From Nannobrachium achirus (taxonomy: Eukaryota; Chordata; Actinopteri; Myctophiformes; Myctophidae): DNA of 64,000 nt. Made by a program: the position numbers and the translations under genes. A model generated the notes under the pieces. The model saw only the letters and a program-made list of their open reading frames with translations, was not told the DNA's origin and ran no database searches. The stretch is taken from assembly GCA_963921795.1 (NCBI GenBank), contig OY997641.1:52491716-52555715 (forward strand), in the 5' to 3' direction. Position 1 is the first letter of the stretch. Every line of letters begins with the position of its first letter. This document shows, piece by piece, positions 45,093 to 56,977 of this stretch.

Positions 45093-45573
45093 CAATAGAT
45101 AAAGTCTAAAATAATTAAGGCCCTTCCACCTTGGGCCCTGGTAAGTCAGTCCCACGTTTTTCCCCCCCTTGTGATGCCCCTGCCCACAGCCTGCAGTCGA
45201 AAGCAGAGTTGAAATACAACACTTCGCGTCGCTACCCCCTGTTCATTCAGACATTCACAGACGTACATTACTTAATCAGTCGCTATTTAACAAAACAAAT
45301 AAGGTGTTTGTAGTCATGGGTTATTGTCGTTTAGGCCAATACAGTCCATTCATATTTAAATTGGTTTGAAACGGCTTTCTGTGGTCCAGCAACCATGGAC
45401 ATGTTCCTTATTCCTCTGCTCCGACCTTATATATTCCTATGTCGTATTGTTTTAAAAGTTTATAGGTCTAAATATTTTTTTGGGCTGCACGTCACTCTCC
45501 TCCACTCTCTCTCCCTGTCTCTCTAAACTGTGAACTATTAGTAAAGGTGTATGTATGTATGTATGTATGTATG

Positions 45574-45698
<125 letters not shown>

Positions 45699-45762
45699 TA
45701 TACATCAGTGATAGTATAAAGAATAATGTATGGCAACAGAACATGCTTTGCTCATTTCTTAC

Positions 45763-45974
45763 CTTTTGTCTGACCAGAAGGCCAGACATTCCTCCACTGT
45801 AGGTCTTTTCGTTGGGTCTTCATTGATCATCCTCTCGATGAGATCCTTGGCGACCACATCTTTAACGTGGTTCAGGTTGTACTTTCCCTGCATAATGTTG
45901 AATTCACACCAACGGCCTGGGCCAAATGGATGTTCTCTTCCAGACAGGATGTAATAGATCAACATCCCAGCCAC
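45763..45974 (-). CDS. Kinase exon 3 (IRE1-type C-lobe)
   Basis: TTTTAAAG acceptor and GACAAAAG|GTAAGA donor, 212 bp, phase 0 in, 2 out. It encodes the C-lobe after the activation segment: VAGMLIYYILSGREHPFGPG (helix F onward, as IRE1 GC.FYYV.S.G.HPFG), NIMQGKYNLNHVKDVVAKDL, and IERMINEDPTKRPTVEECLA with the kinase-closing Arg. It ends FWSDK. In IRE1 the KEN ribonuclease begins right after this point, and here the frame splices into TAFH. The intron upstream holds the 9.5-kb nested element. Confidence 0.85.
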
Positions 45975-46048
45975 CTTTAAAATGAATGGAAACATAGTGA
46001 CAGTACTGCATGTGTTGGACTCATTGATAAATTATTCTCATGCAGAAG

Positions 46049-46051
<3 letters not shown>

Positions 46052-46121
<70 letters not shown>
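46052..46121. repeat. (TA)n microsatellite
   Basis: Uninterrupted TA run just upstream of kinase exon 3. Confidence 0.95.
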
Positions 46122-46122
<1 letters not shown>

Positions 46123-46378
46123 TCTCTCATGATTTCAACGCAAACACAAGAGCATGGCACTACTGTGTATTAAGGCTCTGAATTAGTCTTGGGTGTGTTT
46201 AGGATGTTACATTAATTAAACCATCATAGTGTCTAATGTAGGGTGACCATATTTTCAGCCACTCAAACCGGGACGCGAACCACTGTTGCCTAAAACCGGG
46301 ACCCTAAAAGCAATGCGCACGTTACCGTGCATGTGAATTTGATGAATTGTTTTCTGATTGGTTAGGTGAGCATGTTTA

Positions 46379-47713
46379 TGTGATAGGGATGAAAGGAAAG
46401 TGTTGTTATTTTTCATTTTTGTATTATTTCCTTAACTACAATGATGTTTTCTTTTTGTTTCTTTTATTTAAACACATTGTATTTTCGTTATGATAATTAT
46501 GTTGTAATAATTTCCTTTCCCCCTAATCATGTTCTTTTTCTCTGAATGGACTGCCTGGATAGGATAACTAGCAGCTATGTCGCAGCCTATGTGGTGTGGG
46601 GTGACGTTATGGCTGGCCAATTGGGTGGCGGCTGGGCGGAACGCAGGACTATGAAATGGGACACTGTGATTCAGTCGAGTGAGCAGGGGAAGCAGCACAG
46701 ACGTATTGAGCAAGAGCAGAGGCTCATGTGATCGAGTGGAGTAGCTATGCTACATTGACCGAGAGACATTGTGTGAACCTTATAGTTACAGCGAACGGAG
46801 AGACTGGCACGCCGGTGAGAGAGGCGAACCGGTGCCTGGCCCACTGTGAGAAGGAGACGACTATCTGACCCGCCGGTGAGAGAGACGGAGAAAGACGGAG
46901 GAGACGGCTACCTGGTCCCCTGTGAGAGAGACGGTCCTGCGTGTGTCGCACGTCCACAACACTCACCGGGAAGCAGCCGCTTCCCTGGTGTGTAAGTAAC
47001 TTTCCATAGCGACACATGAAGTTAAGCACCGTACTCCTAAGACAACTATGCTGTACCTGTGAACATATGAGCTGGCGGCCTCCCCTTTGTGTGTTTCAGG
47101 AGATGACGTATGATGTACGCGGTTGAATACTGCTGAGCTGTGTTGGCTACTTGGGCTTTCTGGCGCCCACCCCCTGGCTACCAATCGTTGAATAACGAGC
47201 CTAGTAGAGTGTACCCACGTTCTGCACCGCCACTTTACTAGACGATTCCAGATAACATTTTAAATACATTTTAACCATTAATAAATGATCTTAATTGTTT
47301 TTTAGTTTAGTGGCGCCTTTTAGGTATTTAGTTCTTTTGTATTTTATTGTCCCTGGGCATTTTAGAGACCCCCCTGTATAGGAGCAATAAACTTTTGTAC
47401 CTTTGTACCCCCCTGAAACAAACGTTTGGTGTCAGTCTCTCAAGGGTGTTCATACCCACTTATTGCTCTCCCAGCCTGGTATTATTACGAACCTGTGTCT
47501 AGCCTAGTGGTGTTAAACCTTTAATGGTTTGTTGGTTAAAGTCCAACTGGCATTGTCCGGCAACAAAGGTCCCCCTTTTCCATTTGGGTTTATATAAGAG
47601 TAATCATACAACAGTAAAATATATATATTCCTTTAATGGTAAATGGTTAATAGTATTGTATTATTATAATACCGTTATTTTTTAACGTAACAGTAAGACT
47701 GGCCCATCTTACA
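46379..47713. repeat. 5' LTR of the Gypsy element
   Basis: Begins TGTGATAGGG and ends CATCTTACA. Pairs with 52003-53321 at about 99 percent identity by my alignment. A primer-binding-site-like TGGTGTTGTGG begins a few bases after it. Confidence 0.9.
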
Positions 47714-50700
47714 TAAATTGGTGTTGTGGTCGGCAGGACCAGGAGAGAGCAATAAGGAGAGACTGAACGGTTATATTTTGTGTTTGTATTAAGATTTAGG
47801 ATGATGATGATGCCTGTATACCCGGGGGCCCCATGGTTGCCTAAGTTTGGAGGAACAGAAGGTGAGGAAAAGTATAAGGAGTGGAGAGAGCAGATTAAGG
47901 GATTATTAGGTACACAGGATATTACAGAGGCAAGAAAAGTTAATATTTTGTTTAAGACGCTAACAGACGAAACTAAACGACAAATTGTTGTGTTAGAAGA
48001 AGGGGAGCGAGACACGATAACGAAAATTCTGAGCTACCTTGATGGTCTGTACAGAGAAACAGTGCCGGTATCTCAGGTGCGTTCTCAATTTTATAGCTGT
48101 ACACAGCGCCCAGACGAGAGTATTGGTTCATATATTCTGAGACTGAGGGAGCTATTCTGTAGGCTGCGGCAACACGACCCGGACACGGCCCCTTCTGATT
48201 CCGTCCTACGAGATCAACTGCTAATGGGGTTGTCTGAAGGTCCTCTGAGCCAGGCCTTAAGAGTATATGCCCGAAGAAATCCGGATGATGACTTTGCTGC
48301 GCTGCGAGAAGAAGCTGTACTTCTAGATAGTGAACTTGGAAGTGTGAGAGCACCTGAAGTTACATGCCATGCTGTTAACCCTGTGCCTATTCCTAACCCT
48401 TTACAGACGGCCGAGTGGAGGAACGAATTGAAACGAGAGATCTTGGATGATGTGAAGAGCCAAATGCAGGGATTCACGAAAGAACTAATGAACGAAATTC
48501 GTCCACTCCTGCAGGCCGCTGCTGTTCCTGCACCGCCTCCGCTTCACCAACAGTATGAGCCTGTCCAGGCTGGCCGTGCGCCACCGCCGCGTCATGCACC
48601 TCCAAGCCATCGGTATGTGCCTACACAGGAAAATGAATGGGATTAGACGGGTCGACCCATATGTCGCCAATGCAAACGGGCGGGCCATATTGCTAGGTTT
48701 TGCAGAACCGGCCAGCCGCCGTTAAACTAAATAGGCCTGTTGCTGAGGTCCGAGCGGCGGGAGTTAAACCTCTATTAAGAGAAACTGAGGACCATGAAAT
48801 GTTCATTGGCGAATGTCCTACGATCGGCCTTACTATGGGGGGAATTTATTTACGGGGCTTATTAGATACGGGATCGCAGGTTACACTAATGCAACAGAGT
48901 TTGTTTAATAAATATTTTTCTCCGGCTAAATTGGGCAAAAAGACCCTCGTCTTTAAACTAAGAGCGGCCAATGGCCTAGAGAGTCCCTATACTAACTATG
49001 CAGTGCTAGATATGGAATTGGAGGGAGTCACTGTGCCTGGGAGGGGGGTCGTGATCATAAAAGACGAGCATTGCACACAACCTTTAATTATCGGTATGAA
49101 CGTCGTAAGTGCATGCTGGAATATTTTGTTCAAAGGGCCGGGGAAGGCTGCCTTCTCCCTGCGACAGGGGAGGGCTGCCTGGAAAAATGCGTTTGCGGCG
49201 TGTAAACAGGTGGAGGCTGTGACGAAGACAGGCGGTTCGCTGGGGTACGTGTGGCCTGCTCACCGACAGAAGATCCGGGTTCCTGCCCAAAGTGAAGTCC
49301 TGGTGTGGGGTCGTACACGCCGAGGTCCAGAGGGTGGGGATTTCGAGGCTCTGCTGGAGACGCTACCCGACAGCCATAAGCTGGGGGTGGCGCGCGCTCT
49401 GGTGACCATACGGGGAGGTCGGGTTCCTGTGCGGCTGTGTAATCCACATTCATATCCAATCTGGGTGGGCCGGTACGAACGACTGGGGCAACTGTACCCG
49501 GTAGATGCCACTGATGTCCGGGGGCGCAAGGACCTGAGCCTGTCACTGGGCGAAGACGGAACGGTGGATGTCGCCTTGATCACCACCGAAGCGGCTGAGC
49601 TGGAGCGGCCGCTACCGCAAGAGATGCGGACACTGATGGAGCGCACTGATCTACGAGATGAGGAGAGAGACGAGCTGCGGGCCATGCTGTCCACCTGGGA
49701 GAGGGTGTTCGCTGCCCATGATGAGGACTTCGGCCGGACGGACGTCGTGCAGCACCAGATCCACACCGGAGATGCCCCCCCCATACGTGAGCGACATCGA
49801 CCTCTGCCACCCGCAATGTATAAGGAGATGAAGACGCTGCTGAGTGACATGCTGGAGAAGGGAGTTATTGCAGAGAGCTGTAGCCCCTGGGCCGCACCGA
49901 TCGTGTTGGTGAAGAAAAAAGATGGTAACTGGCATTTCTGCGTGGACTACCGCAAGCTGAATGCGATCACTCATAAAGACGCTTTCCCCTTGCCACGTAT
50001 CGAAGAGACATTGACTAGCCTAACACAGGCGAAGTGGTTCTCCACGCTCGACTTGGCCAGCGGATACTGGCAGGTCGGAATGGATCCTCGGGACCAAGAG
50101 AAGACTGCGTTTACAACCCCTTTGGGGCTGTTTGAATTTAAAAGAATGCCGTTTGGGTTATGTAATGCCCCTGCCACTTTTCAGAGACTGATGCAGCAGT
50201 GTTTGAGCGGGCAGCTGGCTGAGTCTTTATTAGTATATTTAGATGATATTATTATATACTCACCTGACTTTTCCTCTCACCTACAGCACCTGGATAGAGT
50301 GTTCCAGCGCCTGGAGAAACATGGATTAAAGCTGCGCCTCGATAAATGTACGCTTCTCCAACGCGAAGTAAAATTCCTGGGGCATGTCGTGGACCAGGAG
50401 GGTGTGCGCCCAGATCCCGACAAGCTGGTGGCAGTGCGAGAGTGGGTCCCCCCTGAGACGGTGCGTGGCGTCCGTGCGTTCCTGGGGTTTGCGGGATACT
50501 ACCGCCGGTTTGTGCCATCCTTTGCTGCTATAGCCCGACCCTTAAATAATTTACTAATCGGCATTCCAAATGACGCTAAATCCCACCAGTATAAAATAGC
50601 GTGGACAGTTGACTGCCAGAAGGCTTTCGACGCGCTAAAAACGGCCCTCACGCAGGCCCCTGTTTTGGCTTACGCCGATTATAGCCAGCCATTCGTGGTG

Positions 50701-52002
50701 TATACTGATGCGAGTAATCGTGGCCTGGGCGCTGTATTGGCACAAATCCAAGATGGCCGAGAACGGGTTATTTCTTATGCGAGCCGGAGTCTGCATCCGA
50801 CGGAGCAAAATGATGCCAACTATAGCTCTTTCAAGTTAGAGCTGTTAGCCCTCAAGTGGGCCGTGACGGAAAAGTTCAAAGACTATCTGACCGGGGCCCA
50901 GTTTACCATTTACACAGATAACAACCCTGTGGCGCATCTCCACACAGCCCGTTTGGGAGCAGTAGAGCAACGCTGGGCGGCCCAGTTAGCATCCTTCACA
51001 TTTGATATTAAATATCGACCGGGCAAAAGTAATGCTAACGCGGACGCCTTGTCCAGGTTCCCCGTGGAAACCGCTGGGGTGGCTATGGTGGAGTTGACGC
51101 CAGAGACTGTTCAGAGTGGCGAGGAGAGAAGTGAATGGCGTGACGCACAGCAAAATGATGGGGATATCACGTTGGTGGCGCAATGTGTGGCCCGCGGACG
51201 CCACCCCACGCTGAGTGAGAAACAGAGTTGGTCCCGGGGAGCTAATCAGCTGCTGCGACAATGGGCCAAATTGGAACTGAAGAACGGTGTACTGTGCCGT
51301 AGAATGACTGATCCTTATACGCAGGAAGTGTATTATCAGCTTGTTTGTCCAGGTTCTCGACGTCAGGACGTGTGGAGAGAGGTGCATGTGGCCGCGGCGC
51401 ATGCTGGAGCAGATCGGACGTTGGCCCAATTACGGCGCCGCTTCTACTGGACTGGCATGGAGGGAGAGGTACGCCGGTTCAGTACAGCCCAGGTTAAGAG
51501 TGGGGAATTGGGTACAGGACCACCAGCAGCGAATGAATGTGGCTTATCGTCATGCTGGGCAGAGGATGGGTGGGGCAGCTGAGCAACGGAAACGCATCTA
51601 TGATCGTAGGGCAGGTATACCTCCATTGCTACCAGGGGAACGAGTATGGGTTCGGAATCGGAATCGACAAGGGCAGGGGAAGTTGGCTCCATGGTGGGAC
51701 CCTGAGCCGTTTGTAGTGATGGAAACAGTCGGGGAGGCGGGCTGGTGTAGGATTAGGCCAGAGAAGGGAGGCCGGGATCGAACTGTTCACCGTAACGCTT
51801 TGAAATTGTGTGTGTCCCCGCCACAGTCAACGGTGCCCCCTGAGCCAGTGCCTGAAGTGAGCAGACCAGTAGTGCCACAGTGTTATGGGTTTTTCCCTAT
51901 GGGCCCACGACGTTCCACTAGGAGCAACTTGGGGCAGCCGCCTGCCAGGTATAGTCAGGCCTGAGTCGTTGCAGGGACTGCTAACGATAAAGTAGGGGGG
52001 AG

Positions 52003-53321
52003 TGTGATAGGGATGAAAGGAAGGTGTTGTTATTTTTCATTTTTGTATTATTTCCTTAACTACAATGATGTTTTCTTTTTGTTTCTTTTATTTAAACACA
52101 TTGTATTTTCGTTATGATAATTATGTTGTAATAATTTCCTTTCCCCCTAATCATGTTCTTTTTCTCTGAATGGACTGCCTGGATAGGATAACTAGCGGCT
52201 ATGTCGCAGCCTATGTGGTGTGGGGTGACGTTACGGCTGGCCAATTGGGTGGCGGCTGGGCGGAACGCAGGACTATGAAATGGGACACTGTGATTCAGTC
52301 GAGTGAGCAGGGGAAGCAGCACAGACGTATTGAGCAAGAGCAGAGGCTCATGTGATCGAGTGGAGTAGCTATGCTACATTGACCGAGAGACATTGTGTGA
52401 ACCTTATAGTTACAGCGAACGGAGAGACTGGCACGCCGGTGAGAGAGGCGAACCGGTGCCTGGCCCGCTGTGAGAAGGAGACGACTATCTGACCCGCCGG
52501 TGAGAGAGACGGAGAAAGACGGAGGAGACGGCTACCTGGTCCCCTGTGAGAGAGACGGTCCTGCGTGTGTCGCACGTCCACAACACTCACCGGGAAGCAG
52601 CCGCTTCCCTGGTGTGTAAGTAACTTTCCATAGCGACACATGAAGTTAAGCACCGTACTCCTAAGACAACTATGCTGTACCTGTGAACATATGAGCTGGC
52701 GGCCTCCCCTTTGTGTGTTTCAGGAGATGACGTATGATGTACGCGGTTGAATACTGCTGAGCTGTGTTGGCTACTTGGGCTTTCTGGCGCCCACCCCCTG
52801 GCTACCAATCGTTGAATAACGAGCCTAGTAGAGTGTACCCACGTTCTGCACCGCCACTTTACTAGATGATTCCAGATAACATTTTAAATACATTTTAACC
52901 ATTAATAAATGATCTTAATTGTTTTTTAGTTTAGTGGCGCCTTTTAGGTATTTAGTTCTTTTGTATTTTATTGTCCCTGGGCATTTTAGAGACCCCCCTG
53001 TATTGTACCTTTGTACCCCCCTGAAACAAACGTTTGGTGTCAGTCTCTCAAGGGTGTTCGTACCCACTTATTGCTCTCCCAGCCTGGTATTATTATGAAC
53101 CTGTGTCTAGCCTAGTGGTGTTAAACCTTTAATGGTTTGTTGGTTAAAGTCCAACTGGCGTTGTCCGGCAACAAAGGTCCCCCTTTTCCATTTGGGTTTA
53201 TATAAGAGTAATCATACAACAGTAAAATATATATATTCCTTTAATGGTAAATGGTTAATAGTATTGTATTATTATAATACCGTTATTTTTGAACGTAACA
53301 GTAAGACTGGCCCATCTTACA
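52003..53321. repeat. 3' LTR of the Gypsy element
   Basis: 1319 bp, same TG...CA ends as the 5' LTR, followed by TTTA. Confidence 0.9.
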
Positions 53322-53444
53322 TTTACATGAAAAGAACATGATAAATGTCTCTGCAACCACTGAAAACAGCTACTACCAGTAAGACTCCCTAATCGGGAGA
53401 TAAGCGACCGTTCCACAAATAGGCCAAAAGTTTGTTTTACCAAA

Positions 53445-54115
53445 ATCGTCCTGATGGTGGCGCTAGATGGGACAGATGCGTTTTGATTACATGACTGTAG
53501 AGATACTGTGCGATTTGTGTGATTTTAGGGCAAAATCTGTAGGAGCAGTGTCCAAAAATGTGTTTAAAAAAAACGGCCTGAAGGTGGCGCTAAATGGGAA
53601 AGATCCATGTTGATGAGATGAGTGTAGACATACTGTGTACCGGTTTGCGTGATTTTAGGGCAAAATCTGTAGGAGCAGTGTCCAAAAATGTGTTGGAAAA
53701 AATTGGTCTGATGGTGGCGCTATATGGGACAGGTCCATGTTGATGACATGAGTGTAGACATACTGTGTAGCGATTTGCGTGATTTTAGGGCAAAATCTGT
53801 AGGAGCAGTGTGCAAAAATGTGTTTTAAAAAATCGGTCTGAAGGTGGCGCTATATGGGACAGATCCATGTTGATGAGATGAGTGTAGACATACTGTGTAG
53901 CGATTTGCGTGATTTTAGGGCAAAGATTGTAGGAGCAGTGTCCAAAAATGTGTTTTAAAAAATCGGCCTGAAGGTGGCGCTATATGGGACAGATCCAAGT
54001 TGATGACATGAGTGTAGACATACTGTGTACCGATTTGCGTGATTTTAGGGCAAAAATTTTAGGAGCAGTGTCCAAAAATGTGTTTTGCAAGAATCGGCCT
54101 CATGGTGGCGCTAGA
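53445..54115. repeat. 130-bp tandem satellite related to Helitron B
   Basis: GGTGGCGCT recurs at 53456, 53583, 53713, 53843, 53973 and 54104, a spacing of 127-131 bp. Each unit also has GATTTGCGTGATTTTAGGGC and GGAGCAGTGTCCAAAAATGT. The reverse complement matches interior words of Helitron B (ATCACGCAAATCGG, GCGCCACC), so the array probably grew from such a copy. Confidence 0.85.
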
Positions 54116-54379
54116 AGAGGGCCATGTGAGAAATGAGGGGTGGGGTCTCCGCGCCGCCGAGGCGGACGAATAGGTACCGGCCCCGGCTCTCCCGGTCGCT
54201 CCTAGCCCGAGTTAAGGCATTTTATGTGAGCTGCAGTGGAGGGGGTCCTCCACTGGGGGCGCCACCACTTTTGCATCCGTTCTGGAGCACCAGGAGTCGG
54301 TGGTCCCCGGGAATTCCCCGTGAGCAGCCCCGTTGGGGTGGTCATTTTTGCAAATTTGGTCATTTTTTACATCTGGGGG

Positions 54380-55395
54380 CAGGGGCGTAGCCAGGAATTA
54401 AATTTTGGTAGGCGAAATGCCAACCCCCCCCTTTCAAAAAGCACAGTATGGAGCATTACAAACAAGGCGAACATTGCTCCCAAATAGTGACATATAGGCC
54501 TATTTCAACTTGTGATTACAACACTAGCTAAATTAGTTCAAAGTAAACTTGTGTCCCTTAAAATACATGGCTCACAACAACATGCGGCGGGGCTTGAGCT
54601 TGAAAATATCGATAATTTTGAGAGTGAACTACTCCTTTAATGAAATACATTTTATTTTTTATTTAAGGCCCATTCCCACTGGGCCAGATAACAGATAAAA
54701 AAAACTCTTTAGATATTTTTCTATTCAAAGTGGATGGTAGATACAGATAAAAAAATATATATATCTACCATGCACAGATATTTGCCACAGGTACTTCTAT
54801 CTGTGGTAGATATTATAGATATATATTTTTATCTGTTATCTGGCCCAGTGGGAATGGGCCTTACATTTATGGAAGAGGCTTGCTTAATGAGTTTTAATAT
54901 GCTACAGCTGGAGAGACAACAAGATGTCAATTCTTAATCCAGCAGTGCTGGATTTAAACAACACAATGATCACGTATTGTGTTTGAAAGCTGTTTACCTA
55001 CTACATTAAGGACTTTATTCATTTGGAACAGAGGATATCCTACAGGTAGGAGGAAAGCAGAATGGACTTTGTTCAGTGTGTTATTGTATCTGTTGTTGCG
55101 ACTTGAGTTAAATAGCCCGGCAGTCCAAATTTACATATCTCTAAAAGGGTAACACTTTCTCAATGGCCAGGCCGCCTACTAGTCAATGAATGGAACTGGT
55201 TGAGCGACATTCTATAGGCCTATGGTCCTCTCCACACTGTAGGCCTACTGCCCAGTCAGGCCTTTACACAATGGAAATAAGAGACTTTTTTTTTTTTTTT
55301 TTTTTGGAGATTTTTTTTTTTTTTTTTTTTTTTGCCAGATCATTTCTCAGTTGGTAGGCGGTCGCCTCGTTCGCCTACCGCTGCCTACGCCCCTG
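54380..55395. mobile_element. hAT-type element, exact 8-bp target duplication
   Basis: TCTGGGGG at 54372-54379 and 55396-55403. Ends CAGGGGCGTAG and reverse complement CTACGCCCCTG, with further inverted words (GGTAGGCG). No transposase frame. Hosts the MITE at 54664-54863. Confidence 0.85.
54664..54863. mobile_element. TA-flanked MITE inside the hAT element
   Basis: Long inverted arms: TAAGGCCCATTCCCACTGGG then CCAGATAACAGATAAAAA, and the reverse complement. The outer TA on each side fits Tc1/mariner-type insertion. Confidence 0.75.
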
Positions 55396-55971
55396 TCTGG
55401 GGGTCCCCCAGGTCCCTGGAGCTCCGGGGGTCCTTGGAGGTTGTAGTTTGGCAGGCAAGGAGTTTGTGTGGAAATTTTGGCATGGATCGGGGCAACGGTG
55501 GCGGAGATATGAGTAGGGGGAAAAAGTGACGAGTGATGTGACGTGACGGAAGGAAGGAAGTACTGACGGCTGGTGGAGGTTTGGATAGTATGAGAGTGTA
55601 AAAGTAACTGCGACCTACGGTCGCAATTATTTTAATTCTGGCGAAAACCGGGACAATTTTGCAGTGAATGTTGAAAACCGGGACATATTAGTGTTTTAGA
55701 GATATTTGTCGGGACACCGGGACACGCAGCTTGAAAACGGGACTGTCCCCGGTAAACTGGGACGTCTGGTCACCCTAGTCTAATGTCATTCCCTTTAACA
55801 GAAACTACACTTCAACGAGACACACTTGGTATTTAGATAACAAGATGGGGGAGAAGCAACAGCTGTGGATAAGTTGTGTGGGACTATTCATTCATTTGAT
55901 ATACGTCTCCTTTTTATTTACTGCATATTATGCTAATAAATAAACCTAAAACAGACTAAGAACAAACCTGG

Positions 55972-56161
55972 GGTGCGCCCGGTGGCCTACTGGTCTAAGC
56001 GCATACCATATAGGCATTGGTGCCTGGTGGCGTCGCCGGTTCGATTCCCGATCCGGACGACCTTTGCCACATGTCTCTCCCCATCTCTACCCCTGTTTCC
56101 TGTCAGTCTACTGTACTATCCGATAAAAGCCAAAAAACAAATCTTAAAAAAAAGAAAAGAA
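55972..56161 (+). mobile_element. tRNA-derived SINE over the splice donor of kinase exon 2
   Basis: Starts GGTGCGCCCGGTGGCCTACT with box A (TGGTCTAAGCGC) and box B (GGTTCGATTCC). The body has CACATGTCTCTCCCCATCTC and the tail is A-rich. The target duplication is AAGAACAAACCTGG at 55958-55971 and 56162-56175. The duplicated bases include the exon-intron border CAG|GTTTGTTCTT of the minus-strand kinase gene, so the donor beside the exon survives as one of two copies. Confidence 0.85.
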
Positions 56162-56171
56162 AAGAACAAAC

Positions 56172-56344
56172 CTGGATGTCAGTGCTGAGTTTATAGGGCA
56201 CACGTTTGTCATCACTGTCTTCGTCCAACGTCTCCTTTGCCATCCAGCATCTTGTTCCTGCACTGCTTGTGAGGAATGTGGTTTGTGCTATGAGAAACCG
56301 TCTGCTTATTCCAAAATCAGCCAGTCTTGCCCTCCCTTTAATAT
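56172..56344 (-). CDS. Kinase exon 2 (activation segment)
   Basis: TTTGCCCTGCAG acceptor and GACATCCAG|GTTTGT donor, phase 1 in and 0 out. Encodes the DFG segment ARLADFGISRRFLIAQTTFL (DFG at about residues 177-179), the P+1 region SAGTRCWMAKETL (IRE1 has GT.GWIAPE, here AKE), an acidic insert, and PYKLSTDIQ leading into helix F. The catalytic Mg-binding Asp is present, so the kinase looks active by motif. Confidence 0.85.
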
Positions 56345-56457
56345 CTGCAGGGCAAAGAGAGTAGATATTATAATAATATAACAAAATGAATTCAGTGAAT
56401 GGTGCTTATATTTCTGATATTAGGTGTTGATTTAATTTGGCTTCTGCAGCAGCTTAC

Positions 56458-56977
56458 CAATCAAGACATTCTGGGGCTTGATGTCCCGGTGGAGAATTGG
56501 AGGATTCTGAGAATGAAGTATCTTTAAACTTTTAAGAACCTGTTTTACAAGCTTCTGTTTCTGTTCAGAGTCTGCATTTACAATGTATTCTTCCAGTGTG
56601 TATTCACATAACTGAAGGACAAGGTATCCAAAGTTCTCATCCTCTACAAAGCCCAGATATCGTACAATCGAAGGATGATCAAGCTCTGGAAGTATCAAAA
56701 TGTTTTCTTCGTTCTGCAGAACCTTATAGTTGGATTTATTCATTCTCTTCACTGCCACTTCAGTGCCATCATCTCTTAACCCCAAGAACACCTCAGTTCC
56801 ATCACTTCCCTTTGCTATGCGGAATTGTTCATCATCCTTCACAAACACAAAACTTCCAACTTTGAGAACTTTGTCAGCGTGTGCAAGCTTCTCTAGTTGT
56901 GGTCTCCACCTTTGACTGAATGAATGCCACTTCCGTTGTGGGGGTGGTGGTGGGTCCATGTCTTTGCCTCAGAATAG
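56458..56977 (-). CDS. First coding exon: IRE1-type kinase N-lobe
   Basis: TCTCTCCATAG acceptor. Coding starts at ATG 56959-56957 in a good context (GACATGG), with an in-frame TGA 12 bases upstream that fixes the start. Donor ATTG|GTAAGC at 56458, phase 1. There is no signal peptide or membrane segment, so unlike IRE1 the protein is predicted cytosolic. Pro-rich start, then a short region, then the kinase N-lobe: [20 protein letters not shown] (Lys71), [37 protein letters not shown], and [13 protein letters not shown] (HRD 157-159). The wording [17 protein letters not shown] and [16 protein letters not shown] is that of fish IRE1-like kinases. The ATP and catalytic residues are all present. 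Confidence 0.88.

Larger units (their letters stand above)
46379..53321 (+). mobile_element. Ty3/Gypsy LTR retrotransposon, fossil copy
   Basis: A 6.9-kb element with two LTRs and TTTA at both outer borders. Parts in order: a gag-like region (about 47.8-48.7 kb) ending in a CCHC zinc knuckle, then a pol region (about 48.7-51.9 kb) with protease (LLDTGSQ), reverse transcriptase (YLDD), RNase H (YTDAS) and integrase parts, and a polypurine tract before the 3' LTR. The LTRs differ by about nine substitutions and one short length change over 1.3 kb, so it inserted recently. It is broken, with roughly two breaks or a few more, and no envelope gene is seen. The family is the common fish Gypsy type. 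Confidence 0.9.
46239..55777. mobile_element. hAT-type element filled by later insertions
   Basis: Ends TAGGGTGACC and exact reverse complement GGTCACCCTA. Target duplication GTCTAATG at 46231-46238 and 55778-55785. Own sequence (AACCGGGAC words at both ends) remains at 46239-46374 and in part of 53326-55777. The Gypsy element, a 130-bp satellite and a second hAT element make up most of its span. It lies in the intron between kinase exons 2 and 3. Confidence 0.85.

Noticed and set aside
46231-55785. One large autonomous hAT transposon
   Set aside because: No hAT transposase frame exists in the span. The length comes from later insertions.
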